From contig NZ_JAMZDX010000001.1 in the NCBI RefSeq assembly GCF_024172095.1, forward strand, positions 524,001-588,000: a stretch of DNA of 64,000 nt, given 5' to 3'. Position 1 is the first letter of the stretch; the number at the start of each line of letters is the position of its first letter. Positions 50,530-57,788 of this stretch are shown in pieces. A program made the position numbers and the translations under genes. The notes beneath the pieces were generated by a model. The model saw only the letters and a list, made by a program, of their open reading frames with translations, was not told where the DNA came from and made no database searches. The DNA is from Kitasatospora cinereorecta (lineage in GTDB: Bacteria; Actinomycetota; Actinomycetes; Streptomycetales; Streptomycetaceae).

Positions 50530-51690
50530 TCAGAACTTGTTCTTCGGCGTGAGACCGAGGGAGAGGCCGGAGAGGCCGCGCTGGCGGCCGCCGAGCTTGC
50601 CGGCGACGGCGCGGAGGGCGGCGCCGGCGGGGGAGTCGGGGGCGGCCAGGACGACGGGGCGGCCGTCGTCGCCGCCCTCGCGGAGGCGGACGTCGATCGG
50701 GATGGAGCCGAGGACGGGGACGGTCGCGCCGACGCTGCGGGTGAGGGCGTCGGCGACGGTCTGGCCGCCACCGGTGCCGAAGACGTCGATCATCTCGTCG
50801 CAGTGCGGGCAGGGCATGCCCGACATGTTCTCGATGACGCCGACGATCTTCTGGTGGGTCTGCAGCGCGATGGTGCCTGCCCGCTCGGCGACCTCGGCGG
50901 CGGCCATCTGCGGGGTGGTGACGATCAGGATCTCGGCGTTGGGGACGAGCTGCGCGACCGAGATGGCGATGTCGCCGGTGCCCGGGGGCAGGTCGAGCAG
51001 GAGGACGTCCAGGTCGCCCCAGTAGACGTCGGCGAGGAACTGCTGCAGCGCGCGGTGCAGCATCGGGCCGCGCCAGACGACGGGGGCGTTGCCGGGGGTG
51101 AACATGCCGATCGAGATGACCTTCACGCCGTTCGCGGACGGCGGCATGATCATGTCCTGGACCTGGGTGGGCCGGCCCTCGACGCCCAGCATGCGCGGCA
51201 CGCTGTGGCCGTAGATGTCGGCGTCGACGACGGCGACCTTCAGGCCGTCGGCGGCCATCGCGGCGGCCAGGTTGACGGTGACCGAGGACTTGCCGACGCC
51301 GCCCTTGCCGGAGGCGACCGCGTAGACGCGGGTGAGGGTGCCGGGCTTGGCGAAGGCGATCTCGCGCTCGGGGGCGCCGCCGCGCAGCAGCTGGGAGAGT
51401 TCGCGGCGCTGCTCGTCGCTCATCACGTCGAGCTCGACGGCGACCGAGGTGACGCCGGCGACCTTGGCCACCGCGTCGGTGACCCGCTGGGTGATGGTCT
51501 CGCGCATCGGACAGCCGGAGACGGTCAGGTAGACGCCGACCCGGACGGCGCCGTCGGCGGCGATGTCGACGGATTTCACCATGCCGATCTCGGTGATCGG
51601 GCGGTTGATCTCCGGATCGTGCACGGTCGCCAGGGCCTCGCGGACGGACTCCTCCGTCACGCCGGTCGCAACCTCTGTCTCGTTGGCCAT
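50530..51690 (-). CDS. mrp: Mrp/ApbC-type iron-sulfur cluster carrier ATPase
   Basis: 386 residues. The N-terminal MIP18 (DUF59) domain has VHDPEINRPITEIGMV and SGCPMRETI. The P-loop domain has the deviant Walker A SGKGGVGKSS, DADIYGHSVPRMLG and LDLPPGTGD. The CPHC pair (MPCPHCDEM) binds a bridging 4Fe-4S cluster. It delivers iron-sulfur clusters in the cytoplasm. TACCAT lies six bases before the ATG with no ribosome site, so it is probably leaderless. Confidence 0.95.
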   Translation of the reverse strand: MANETEVATGVTEESVREALATVHDPEINRPITEIGMVKSVDIAADGAVRVGVYLTVSGCPMRETITQRVTDAVAKVAGVTSVAVELDVMSDEQRRELSQLLRGGAPEREIAFAKPGTLTRVYAVASGKGGVGKSSVTVNLAAAMAADGLKVAVVDADIYGHSVPRMLGVEGRPTQVQDMIMPPSANGVKVISIGMFTPGNAPVVWRGPMLHRALQQFLADVYWGDLDVLLLDLPPGTGDIAISVAQLVPNAEILIVTTPQMAAAEVAERAGTIALQTHQKIVGVIENMSGMPCPHCDEMIDVFGTGGGQTVADALTRSVGATVPVLGSIPIDVRLREGGDDGRPVVLAAPDSPAGAALRAVAGKLGGRQRGLSGLSLGLTPKNKF

Positions 51691-51696
51691 GCCTTG

Positions 51697-51702
51697 ATGG
51701 TA
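51697..51702 (-). promoter_or_regulatory. -10 box of leaderless mrp
   Basis: TACCAT on the minus strand, six bases upstream of the ATG. Confidence 0.4.
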
Positions 51703-51790
51703 CGGCGCCGGGGCTCGCCCCTAACCCATCGGTAGCGTGCCGCCGGTCACAGGCTGCCGCGCCGCCGCGTACGGCCCGCCGCGCCGCCGG

Positions 51791-52453
51791 TCAGAGCAGG
51801 TCGGAGGGTTCCCGCTGGCCGTCGAGCTCCTTGAGCAGGGCCTGCAGCTCGGAGCGGATGAAGTCGCGGGTGGCGACCTCGCCGAGCCCGTGCCGCAGGG
51901 CGGCGACCTCGCGGGTGAGGTACTCGGTGTCGGCGATGTTGCGGTCGCTGCGGGCGCGGTCCTGCTCCATGTTGACGCGGTCGCGGTCGTCCTGCCGGTT
52001 CTGGGCGAGCAGGATCAGCGGGGCCGCGTAGGAGGCCTGCAGGGAGAGCATCAGGGTGAGGAAGATGAAGGGGTAGTTGTCGAAGTGGACCTGCGCGGGC
52101 AGCAGGGTGTTCCAGACGACCCAGGCGATGATCACCACGGTCATCCAGACGATGAACCGTCCGGTGCCGAGGAAGCGCGCGATCCGTTCGGAGAGCTTGC
52201 CGAACGCCTCCGGGTCGTAGCTGGGCAGGCTGATCAGGCCGGGCCGGGTGGTGCGCGGCTGGTCGAGCCGGGACCGGGACGAGTGGCCGGAGACCTCGGT
52301 GCGCTGAGTGCGCCCGCTGCCCGGGGGGCGGCCGCCGTCGCGTCCGCGCAGCTCGCGCAGCTGGCGCAGCGAGCGCAGTTCGCCGCCCTGTGCCCGCCGT
52401 CCCGGGGTGTCCTCGCGGTCCCGGTCCCGGCGGCCCTTGCGGTCAGCGTCCAC
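51791..52453 (-). CDS. DUF1003 membrane protein
   Basis: 220 residues. A basic, disordered N-terminal 70 residues precede two membrane helices (FIVWMTVVIIAWVVWNTLL and FIFLTLMLSLQASYAAPLIL). The conserved NRQDDRDR-x-DR motif of DUF1003 and a coiled-coil C-terminus follow. The GTG start overlaps the preceding gene by 11 bases. In mycobacteria the homologue (Rv1231c) adjoins the CBS-domain gene, as here. It may assist magnesium homeostasis, judging by its neighbours. Confidence 0.85.
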   Translation of the reverse strand: MDADRKGRRDRDREDTPGRRAQGGELRSLRQLRELRGRDGGRPPGSGRTQRTEVSGHSSRSRLDQPRTTRPGLISLPSYDPEAFGKLSERIARFLGTGRFIVWMTVVIIAWVVWNTLLPAQVHFDNYPFIFLTLMLSLQASYAAPLILLAQNRQDDRDRVNMEQDRARSDRNIADTEYLTREVAALRHGLGEVATRDFIRSELQALLKELDGQREPSDLL

Positions 52454-53762
52454 CGGACACCTCGCTCTCCTCGGCGGTGAGCCGGGCGGCGTGCTCGTCG
52501 GTGTGCTCGTCCAGGAGGTGCAGCGAGGCCTCGCGCCAGTCGTCCGGCAGGAGGTGGTCGAGGACGTCGTCGACGGTGACGGCGCCGAGCAGGTGGTCGC
52601 CCTCGTCCACGACGGGGGCGGCGACCAGGTTGTAGGTGGCCAGGTAGCTGGTGATGAGGGGGAGCGGGGTGTCCGGCGGCAGCGGGTCGAGGTCGTCGTC
52701 GACCAGCGAGCCGACCAGGACGAACGGCGGTTCGCGCAGCAGCCGCTGGAAGTGCACGGTGCCCAGGTACTTGCCGGTGGGCGTCTCGCTGGGGGCCCGG
52801 CAGACGTACACCTGGGCGGCGAGGGCCGGCTTGTTGTCGCGGACCCGGACCCGGGCGAGTGCCTCGGCGACGGTGGCGTCGGGCTCCAGGACGATCGGCT
52901 CGGTGGTCATCAGACCGCCGGCGGTGTCCTCCTCGTAGGAGAGCAGCCGGCGCATCTCGGCCGCGTCCTCGGGCTCCATCAGGCGCAGCAGCCGCTCGGC
53001 GTCCTCCTCGGGCAGCTCGTTGAGCAGGTCGGCGGCGTCGTCCGGGTCCATCGCCTCCAGGATGTCGGCGGCGCGCTCCTCCTTCAGCTTGCCGATGATC
53101 TCGACCTGGTCGTCCTCGGGCAGCTCCTCGAGGACGTCGGCGAGCCGGTCGTCGTCGAGGGCGGCGGCCACCTCGGCGCGGCGCTTGGCGGAGAGGTGGT
53201 GCATCACGTTGGCGAGGTCGGCCGGGCGCAGCTGTTCGAAGGTGGCCAGCAGGTTGGCGGCGCCCTGGCCCTCCTCGGCGAGCGAGAAGCCGGTGACGGC
53301 GGACCAGTCGAGCAGCAGGGTCTCGCCCCTGGAGCGGCGCAGCCGGCTGACCTTGCCGACCTGGACGAAGACCTTGGCGATCTCCCACTCGCGGACCCGG
53401 GTCTGCACCATGGCCACGTCCAGGACGGTGACCTCGTCGCGGGTCTTCACCCGGGTGACGGTGAGGTCGAGGAGTTCGGCGAGGACCAGGGTCTCGGACG
53501 GGCGCTGCTCGAAGCGGCGCATGTTGATGACGCCGGTGGTGAGGACCTGCCCGGACTCCAGGCTGGTCACCCGGGTCATCGGCAGGAAGATCCGGCGGCG
53601 GCCGATCACCTCGACCACCAGGCCGAGCACCCGGGGCGGGCGGCCGCCGATCCGGAGCGAGACCACCACGTCGCGGACCCGGCCGACCTGGTCACCGTTG
53701 GGGTCGAAGACCGCGACGCCGGAGAGATGCGAGATGTAGACCCGGCTGCCCGGCCCTGCCAT
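52443..53762 (-). CDS. Soluble PRC-barrel/MgtE_N/CBS-domain protein
   Basis: 439 residues. The ATG has GAGGAGGGA seven bases upstream. An N-terminal PRC-barrel (VYISHLSGVAVFDPNGDQVG) is followed by an MgtE_N superhelix of leucine- and acid-rich repeats (ADLANVMHHLSAKRRAEVAA, EELPEDDQVEIIGKL). Two CBS domains follow (GLMTTEPIVLEPDATVAEAL and TVDDVLDHLLPDDW). There is no membrane helix, so it is the sensing half of an MgtE magnesium channel without the pore. It probably senses Mg2+ or adenylates and acts on partner proteins. Co-transcribed with DUF1003. Confidence 0.87.
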   Translation of the reverse strand: MAGPGSRVYISHLSGVAVFDPNGDQVGRVRDVVVSLRIGGRPPRVLGLVVEVIGRRRIFLPMTRVTSLESGQVLTTGVINMRRFEQRPSETLVLAELLDLTVTRVKTRDEVTVLDVAMVQTRVREWEIAKVFVQVGKVSRLRRSRGETLLLDWSAVTGFSLAEEGQGAANLLATFEQLRPADLANVMHHLSAKRRAEVAAALDDDRLADVLEELPEDDQVEIIGKLKEERAADILEAMDPDDAADLLNELPEEDAERLLRLMEPEDAAEMRRLLSYEEDTAGGLMTTEPIVLEPDATVAEALARVRVRDNKPALAAQVYVCRAPSETPTGKYLGTVHFQRLLREPPFVLVGSLVDDDLDPLPPDTPLPLITSYLATYNLVAAPVVDEGDHLLGAVTVDDVLDHLLPDDWREASLHLLDEHTDEHAARLTAEESEVSGGR

Positions 53763-53913
53763 GGATGTCCCTCCTCGCGCGCTGACCGTCTGGACCGTCT
53801 GACCCGTGGCCAAGGCTACCCGCGCACCCGGGCCCGGGCTCGCCGACCCGGGGCACGTCCGACTGCCCGGGGACGCCCCGGGAAGGGGCGCCCGCCGGGG
53901 CCTGCGCCGGCTG

Positions 53914-54450
53914 CTAGCGCCGCTTCTTGAACAGCAGCCTGGGCAGTCCGGCCGGGATCGGTTCGCGGGTGGTGGCGGGGGTGGGCATCGGGGCCTCGGC
54001 GAGCGAGCCGTCCGGCATCGCGCCGGGCTGCTCGGTCAGCGGGCCGGCCGGCACCAGCCGCAGGACGCGGCACTCGCGGGCCCAGCGCTCGCCGATGGTG
54101 TCGGTGTCGGGCGCGTTGAGCCGCTTGCCCTTGAGCTCCTCGACCGCGCCCTGCCAGGCCTCGCCGCCCGCCGGCAGCTCCTCGACCCGGGCCGTCCAGC
54201 CGGTCAGCCGGCCCCACTTGTCCTTGGAGCGGACGGTCACGGCGGCGGTGGATCCCGCCGTCAGTCCGTGCAGCGGCTGCTCGGCGCCGTCGCCGACCAC
54301 CACCACGGCGCCGTCGTGCCAGGCGTGCCACAGCGCCCGCGCCTGCGGCTGCCCGGCGGGCTGCACCCAGAGCAGGCCCGACTTCTTCGCGGCCTCCTCC
54401 AGCAGGGCCCGGTCGAGGAAGTCGGCTGCGGTGGTCGTCGTACGCTCCAT
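53914..54450 (-). CDS. Conserved protein, possibly a split-barrel flavin-like fold
   Basis: 178 residues from the ATG. The alternation ARALWHAWHDGAVVVVGDGA and STAAVTVRSKDKWGRLTGW suggests a beta-barrel resembling pyridoxamine-phosphate-oxidase-like proteins, but no flavin motif is certain. The tail is Pro-rich, ending in LLFKKRR. TACGCT lies seven bases before the ATG with no ribosome site, so it is probably leaderless. It is divergent from the EamA gene. Confidence 0.65.
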   Translation of the reverse strand: MERTTTTAADFLDRALLEEAAKKSGLLWVQPAGQPQARALWHAWHDGAVVVVGDGAEQPLHGLTAGSTAAVTVRSKDKWGRLTGWTARVEELPAGGEAWQGAVEELKGKRLNAPDTDTIGERWARECRVLRLVPAGPLTEQPGAMPDGSLAEAPMPTPATTREPIPAGLPRLLFKKRR

Positions 54451-54457
54451 GGCGCAC

Positions 54458-54463
54458 AGCGTA
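54458..54463 (-). promoter_or_regulatory. -10 box of a leaderless transcript
   Basis: TACGCT on the minus strand, seven bases upstream of the ATG at 54450. Confidence 0.35.
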
Positions 54464-54589
54464 CGGCTTCGCACGTCCCGCCGTCCGCGAGGTGTCTCAC
54501 CGCTCAGGACGACAGTGCCGTCAGGGTGGAACAGGCCTTACCGTAGTGTCCGTTCCGTTCTGATCCGTTCCGCCCGTACGAGGAGTGCC

Positions 54590-55534
54590 GTGCCCGCCGC
54601 CCGGCCCGACACCGCGGCCACCGCCGCTCCCGCGACCACCGCGAGCAGCGGCCTGCCCGCCAGGCAGCCGCTGCCGACCGTCGACCTGGTCCTGCTGGCG
54701 GTCTCGATCGGCGGGATCTCGCTCTCCGCACCGCTGATCAGCGCCACCGCCGCACCCGCGCTGGCCATCGCGTTCTGGCGCAACGTCATGTCGGTCGGCG
54801 TCCTCGGCCCGTACGCGCTGCTGCGCCACCGCGCCGAGCTGCGGGCGATCGGCCGCCGGGCGCTGCTGCTGGCGATGGCCGCGGGCGCGCTGCTGGCGCT
54901 GCACTTCGCGCTCTGGATGCCCAGCCTGCGGATGACCTCGGTGGCCTCGGCCACCGCGCTGGTGACCACCACCCCGCTGTGGACCATCCTGCTGATGCGG
55001 CTGTTCGGGGTGCGCGCGCCGCGGATGGTCTGGCTGGGCACCGCGGTGGCGTTCGCCGGTGTGCTGGTGCTGACCGGCGTCGACCTCTCGCTCTCGCCGC
55101 GCGCCCTGCTCGGCGACTCGCTGGCGCTGGGCGCGGGCCTGGCGGCTGCCGGGTACATGCTGCTCGGGGCGGAGGTTCGCAAGACCGTCTCCACCACCGC
55201 GTACACCCTGGTCTGCTACGCGACCTGCGGGCTGGTGCTGCTGGGCGTCTGCCTGGTCGCGGGCTCCCCGCTGTCCGGCTGGTCGGCCGGGGCGTGGTGG
55301 CAGATCTTCCTGCTGATGGTGTCGGCCCAGCTGCTCGGGCACTCGCTGAGCAACCGGGTGGTCCGCGCCCTCGGCCCGTCGATCACCTCGACGGCGATCC
55401 TGCTGGAGACCCCGGGTGCGGCCCTGATCGCGGCGCTGTGGCTCGGTCAGTGGCCGCCGGCCGCCGCGTACCCGGCGGTCGGCGTGATCCTGCTCGGCCT
55501 GGTCCTGGTCGCCCGCGGAGGTCGGGCCCGGTAG
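54590..55534 (+). CDS. EamA/DMT family transporter
   Basis: 314 residues with ten predicted membrane helices in two homologous halves, as in RhaT/EamA exporters (FWRNVMSVGVLGPYALLRHR; LLGHSLSNRVVRALGPSITS with the second-half signature). The GTG start follows AGGAG by four bases. The substrate is unknown; relatives export amino acids and metabolites. The stop codon is inside a bidirectional terminator shared with corA. Confidence 0.88.
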   Translation: MPAARPDTAATAAPATTASSGLPARQPLPTVDLVLLAVSIGGISLSAPLISATAAPALAIAFWRNVMSVGVLGPYALLRHRAELRAIGRRALLLAMAAGALLALHFALWMPSLRMTSVASATALVTTTPLWTILLMRLFGVRAPRMVWLGTAVAFAGVLVLTGVDLSLSPRALLGDSLALGAGLAAAGYMLLGAEVRKTVSTTAYTLVCYATCGLVLLGVCLVAGSPLSGWSAGAWWQIFLLMVSAQLLGHSLSNRVVRALGPSITSTAILLETPGAALIAALWLGQWPPAAAYPAVGVILLGLVLVARGGRAR

Positions 55535-55548
55535 CCGCCGGGCCCGAC
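55521..55548. terminator. Bidirectional terminator between EamA and corA genes
   Basis: GTCGGGCCCGG and CCGGGCCCGAC form an 11-bp perfect stem with a six-base loop that includes the EamA stop codon. Confidence 0.75.
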
Positions 55549-55550
55549 AG

Positions 55551-56666
55551 TCAGAGCCAGCCGTTGCGGCGGAAGCCGCGGTACATCCCGACACAGATCA
55601 GGGCGACCGCGCCGAGCACCATCGGGTAGCCGTACTTGTGGTGCAGCTCCGGCATGTAGTCGAAGTTCATGCCGTAGACGCCGGTGATCATCGTCGGCAC
55701 GGCGAAGATCGCCGCCCAGGCGGTGATCTTGCGCATGTCCTCGTTCTGCGCCACCGACACCTGCGCCAGGTTGGCCTGGAGCAGCGAGTTGAGCAGCTCG
55801 TCGAAGCCGTGCACCTGCTCGGTGACCCGGGCCAGGTGGTCGGCGACGTCCCGGAAGTACTTCTGGATCTCCGGGTCGACCAGCCGCTGCATCGGCTCGG
55901 AGAGCAGCTGCATCGGCCGCAGCAGCGGGGTGACGGCGCGCTTGAACTCCAGCACCTCGCGCTTGAGCTGGTAGACCCGCCCGACGTCGGTGCCGCGGCC
56001 GCCCTTGTTGGCGAAGACGTCGTACTCGATCTCGTCGACGTCGGTCTGCAGCCGGTCCGCCACCAGCAGGTAGTTGTCCACCACGTGGTCGGCGATGGCG
56101 TGCAGCACCGCGTGCGGGCCCTTGCGCAGCAGGCCCGCGCCGTCCGCGTCGGCCTCGAGCCGGTGCCGCAGCTCCTGCAGCGAGGAGTGCCCGCCGTGCC
56201 GGACGGTGATCACGAAGTCCTGGCCGGCGAAGACCATCAGCTCGCCGGTCTCCACCACCTCGCTGGTCGGGGTGAGCTGGTCGTGCTCGACGTACCGGAT
56301 GGTCTTGAAGACGGCGAACAGCACGTCGTCGTACCGCTCGACCTTGGGCCGCTGGTGCGCGTGCACCGCGTCCTCGACCGCCAGCGGGTGCAGGCCGAAG
56401 CGCTGGGCGATGCCCTCGAACTCGGCCTCGGTCGGCTCGTGCAGGCCGATCCAGCTGAACGATTCGCCGTCCGCGTGCTGGGTGGCCTTGACCCGGCGGG
56501 CCGCCTCGCGCGGGGTGCAGCTCTCGCCGGCCCGCTTGCCGTGCTGGTACACCGCGCAGTCCACCACCGCGGACGGCACGTGGCCCGGGTGCAGCGAGTC
56601 GAACGGCTCGTCGGACCGGCGGCGGGCCGGGCGGACGGCGGCACGGAGGTTGTTGATCATCGACAT
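55551..56666 (-). CDS. corA: CorA-type magnesium/cobalt transporter
   Basis: 371 residues. A large cytoplasmic domain is followed by two C-terminal membrane helices. The selectivity motif YGMN (Gly332-Asn334) is followed by FDYMPELHHKYGYP, the external loop. The ATG with AAGGAG upstream is chosen; a longer frame would pass through the leader region. Two CBS-type and DUF1003 genes nearby also concern magnesium. The 421-base upstream gap includes a candidate leader ORF. Confidence 0.94.
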   Translation of the reverse strand: MSMINNLRAAVRPARRRSDEPFDSLHPGHVPSAVVDCAVYQHGKRAGESCTPREAARRVKATQHADGESFSWIGLHEPTEAEFEGIAQRFGLHPLAVEDAVHAHQRPKVERYDDVLFAVFKTIRYVEHDQLTPTSEVVETGELMVFAGQDFVITVRHGGHSSLQELRHRLEADADGAGLLRKGPHAVLHAIADHVVDNYLLVADRLQTDVDEIEYDVFANKGGRGTDVGRVYQLKREVLEFKRAVTPLLRPMQLLSEPMQRLVDPEIQKYFRDVADHLARVTEQVHGFDELLNSLLQANLAQVSVAQNEDMRKITAWAAIFAVPTMITGVYGMNFDYMPELHHKYGYPMVLGAVALICVGMYRGFRRNGWL

Positions 56667-56853
56667 GGCAGCAGGCTCCTTGCGCGGGAGCCGACGCACG
56701 GCGGGGCGGGTGGGCGGCGCGGTGCGGCGGCGGGAAACACCGATGGACACGCGGTGCCCGAACTCGCCGAACGACTTCGCGGAGGCGAATGTGTTTGGGT
56801 CGAGGGACACCGGGGAAGGTGCTCTCCCGGCCGGGACTGACGTCGCGTCGGCT

Positions 56854-56870
56854 ACCTCAGCTGCTGAGGT
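56854..56870 (-). other. Hairpin overlapping the stop of the corA leader ORF
   Basis: ACCTCAG-CTG-CTGAGGT, a 7-bp perfect stem. The leader stop codon lies in one arm, so a ribosome ending there would open the hairpin. Confidence 0.5.
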
Positions 56871-56931
56871 CGCGGCGAAGGCGCGCAGGCCGGGCAGAGC
56901 TGCCGGTACTGCATGGTCGACTGCTATCCAC
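56857..56931 (-). CDS. Candidate leader peptide upstream of corA
   Basis: 24 codons starting with GTG (MDSSRPCSTGSSARPARLRR, then DLSS and TGA). AGGAGG (56945-56940 on the minus strand) lies exactly eight bases before the start, the strongest ribosome site in the region. The peptide is rich in Ser, Arg and Pro, and ends inside a hairpin. corA begins 190 bases further on. Enterobacterial corA and mgtA have regulatory leader ORFs, so a similar control is inferred. No homologue is recognised. Confidence 0.5.
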   Translation of the reverse strand: MDSSRPCSTGSSARPARLRRDLSS

Positions 56932-57087
56932 CGCGACCACCTCCTTCACGCCGAGGCCCCGAGAACAAGGATCCCCGGTGGCCAGCTGCTCACACTAACA
57001 CTTATTCGGCCAGTCACGCCGGGGTGTGCGCGAACGCACAGGTGGCGGCAGGCGAAGGCGCGCGGGGCGGCGCGCTAAGGTCGCGTC

Positions 57088-57732
57088 ATGGCCCACGACT
57101 TCCCGCTCTTCGGCGACTTCTCGGACCCGGACGCCGGCTCGGAACTGACCCGTGCGTCCGTGCTCGCCGCCGTCGAGGCCCGGCTGATCAGCACGTTCGG
57201 CGAGCCGAGCGGGCGGGCCTCGGTCACCTTCCTCGGCGCGGACCGGATCGAGGTGCTGCGCTTCGGCCCGGACCGCGACGGACTGGTCCGCTACGCCACC
57301 CTCGGCATGGCCGGCGCGCCGATGACCGACCCGTCCGCGGCGGTCGCCGACCCGGTCCGCGGACCGCGGGTCGAGCTGGTGCTCACCGTCCGCGGGGGGC
57401 GTGACGAGGTGCACCGCGCGCTGGCCTTCTTCGCGGCCTCGCCGCAGGTGGAAGGCCTGGTGGTGGCCCCCGGCGGCTCACTGGACCTCGGCACCCCGCT
57501 CTGGGACGGCGCCCCCTTCACCTCGGTGCTGGTCGCCGAGGGCGGCGGCCTGGTCGAGGACCTCGAACTCGCCGAACCCGCCGAGCCGGTCCGCTTCCTG
57601 CCGCTGCTGCCGATGACGCCCAACGAGGCCGCCTTCAAGCGGGTCCAGGGCGCCGCCGCACTGGAGGAGCGCTGGCTGAAACACGGCACCGACCTGCGCG
57701 ACCCCGCCCGCCGCGGCGTCCCGCTGGACTGA
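57088..57732 (+). CDS. Suppressor-of-fused (SUFU) domain protein
   Basis: 214 residues. The layout (EARLISTFGEPSGRASVTFLG, VELVLTVRGG, FLPLLPMTPNEAAFKR) matches bacterial SUFU-domain proteins. SUFU proteins are best known as immunity proteins of polymorphic toxin systems, but no toxin gene is visible nearby. Here it stands alone between corA and a surface protein gene. It has no ribosome site and a -10 six bases upstream, so it is probably leaderless. Confidence 0.85.
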   Translation: MAHDFPLFGDFSDPDAGSELTRASVLAAVEARLISTFGEPSGRASVTFLGADRIEVLRFGPDRDGLVRYATLGMAGAPMTDPSAAVADPVRGPRVELVLTVRGGRDEVHRALAFFAASPQVEGLVVAPGGSLDLGTPLWDGAPFTSVLVAEGGGLVEDLELAEPAEPVRFLPLLPMTPNEAAFKRVQGAAALEERWLKHGTDLRDPARRGVPLD

Positions 57733-57752
57733 CGGCCCGTCGGCCGTGCGGT

Positions 57753-57783
57753 GTGCGGGGCCCGGCCGGACCGGGCCCCGCAC
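57753..57783. terminator. Bidirectional terminator between the SUFU and surface protein genes
   Basis: GTGCGGGGCCCGG and CCGGGCCCCGCAC form a 13-bp perfect stem with loop CCGGA, between convergent genes. Confidence 0.85.
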
Positions 57784-57788
57784 CGCGA

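Larger units (their letters stand above)
56667..57087. other. 421-base divergent region between corA and the SUFU gene
   Basis: Besides the leader ORF it holds an AT-richer patch (56993-57008). On the minus strand it reads GAATAAGTGTTAGTGTGAGC, where TAGTGT is a possible -10 for the corA transcript. On the plus strand TAAGGT (57076-57081) ends six bases before the SUFU ATG, a leaderless promoter. I recognise no known magnesium riboswitch. Confidence 0.4.

Noticed and set aside
53927..54589. Upstream extension of the EamA transporter frame
   Set aside because: It runs antisense through the gene at 53914-54450 and lacks hydrophobic helices; the GTG after AGGAG is preferred.
56667..57087. Known magnesium riboswitch (M-box type) upstream of corA
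   Set aside because: I could not identify the conserved M-box helices; the leader ORF and hairpin explain the visible structure better.
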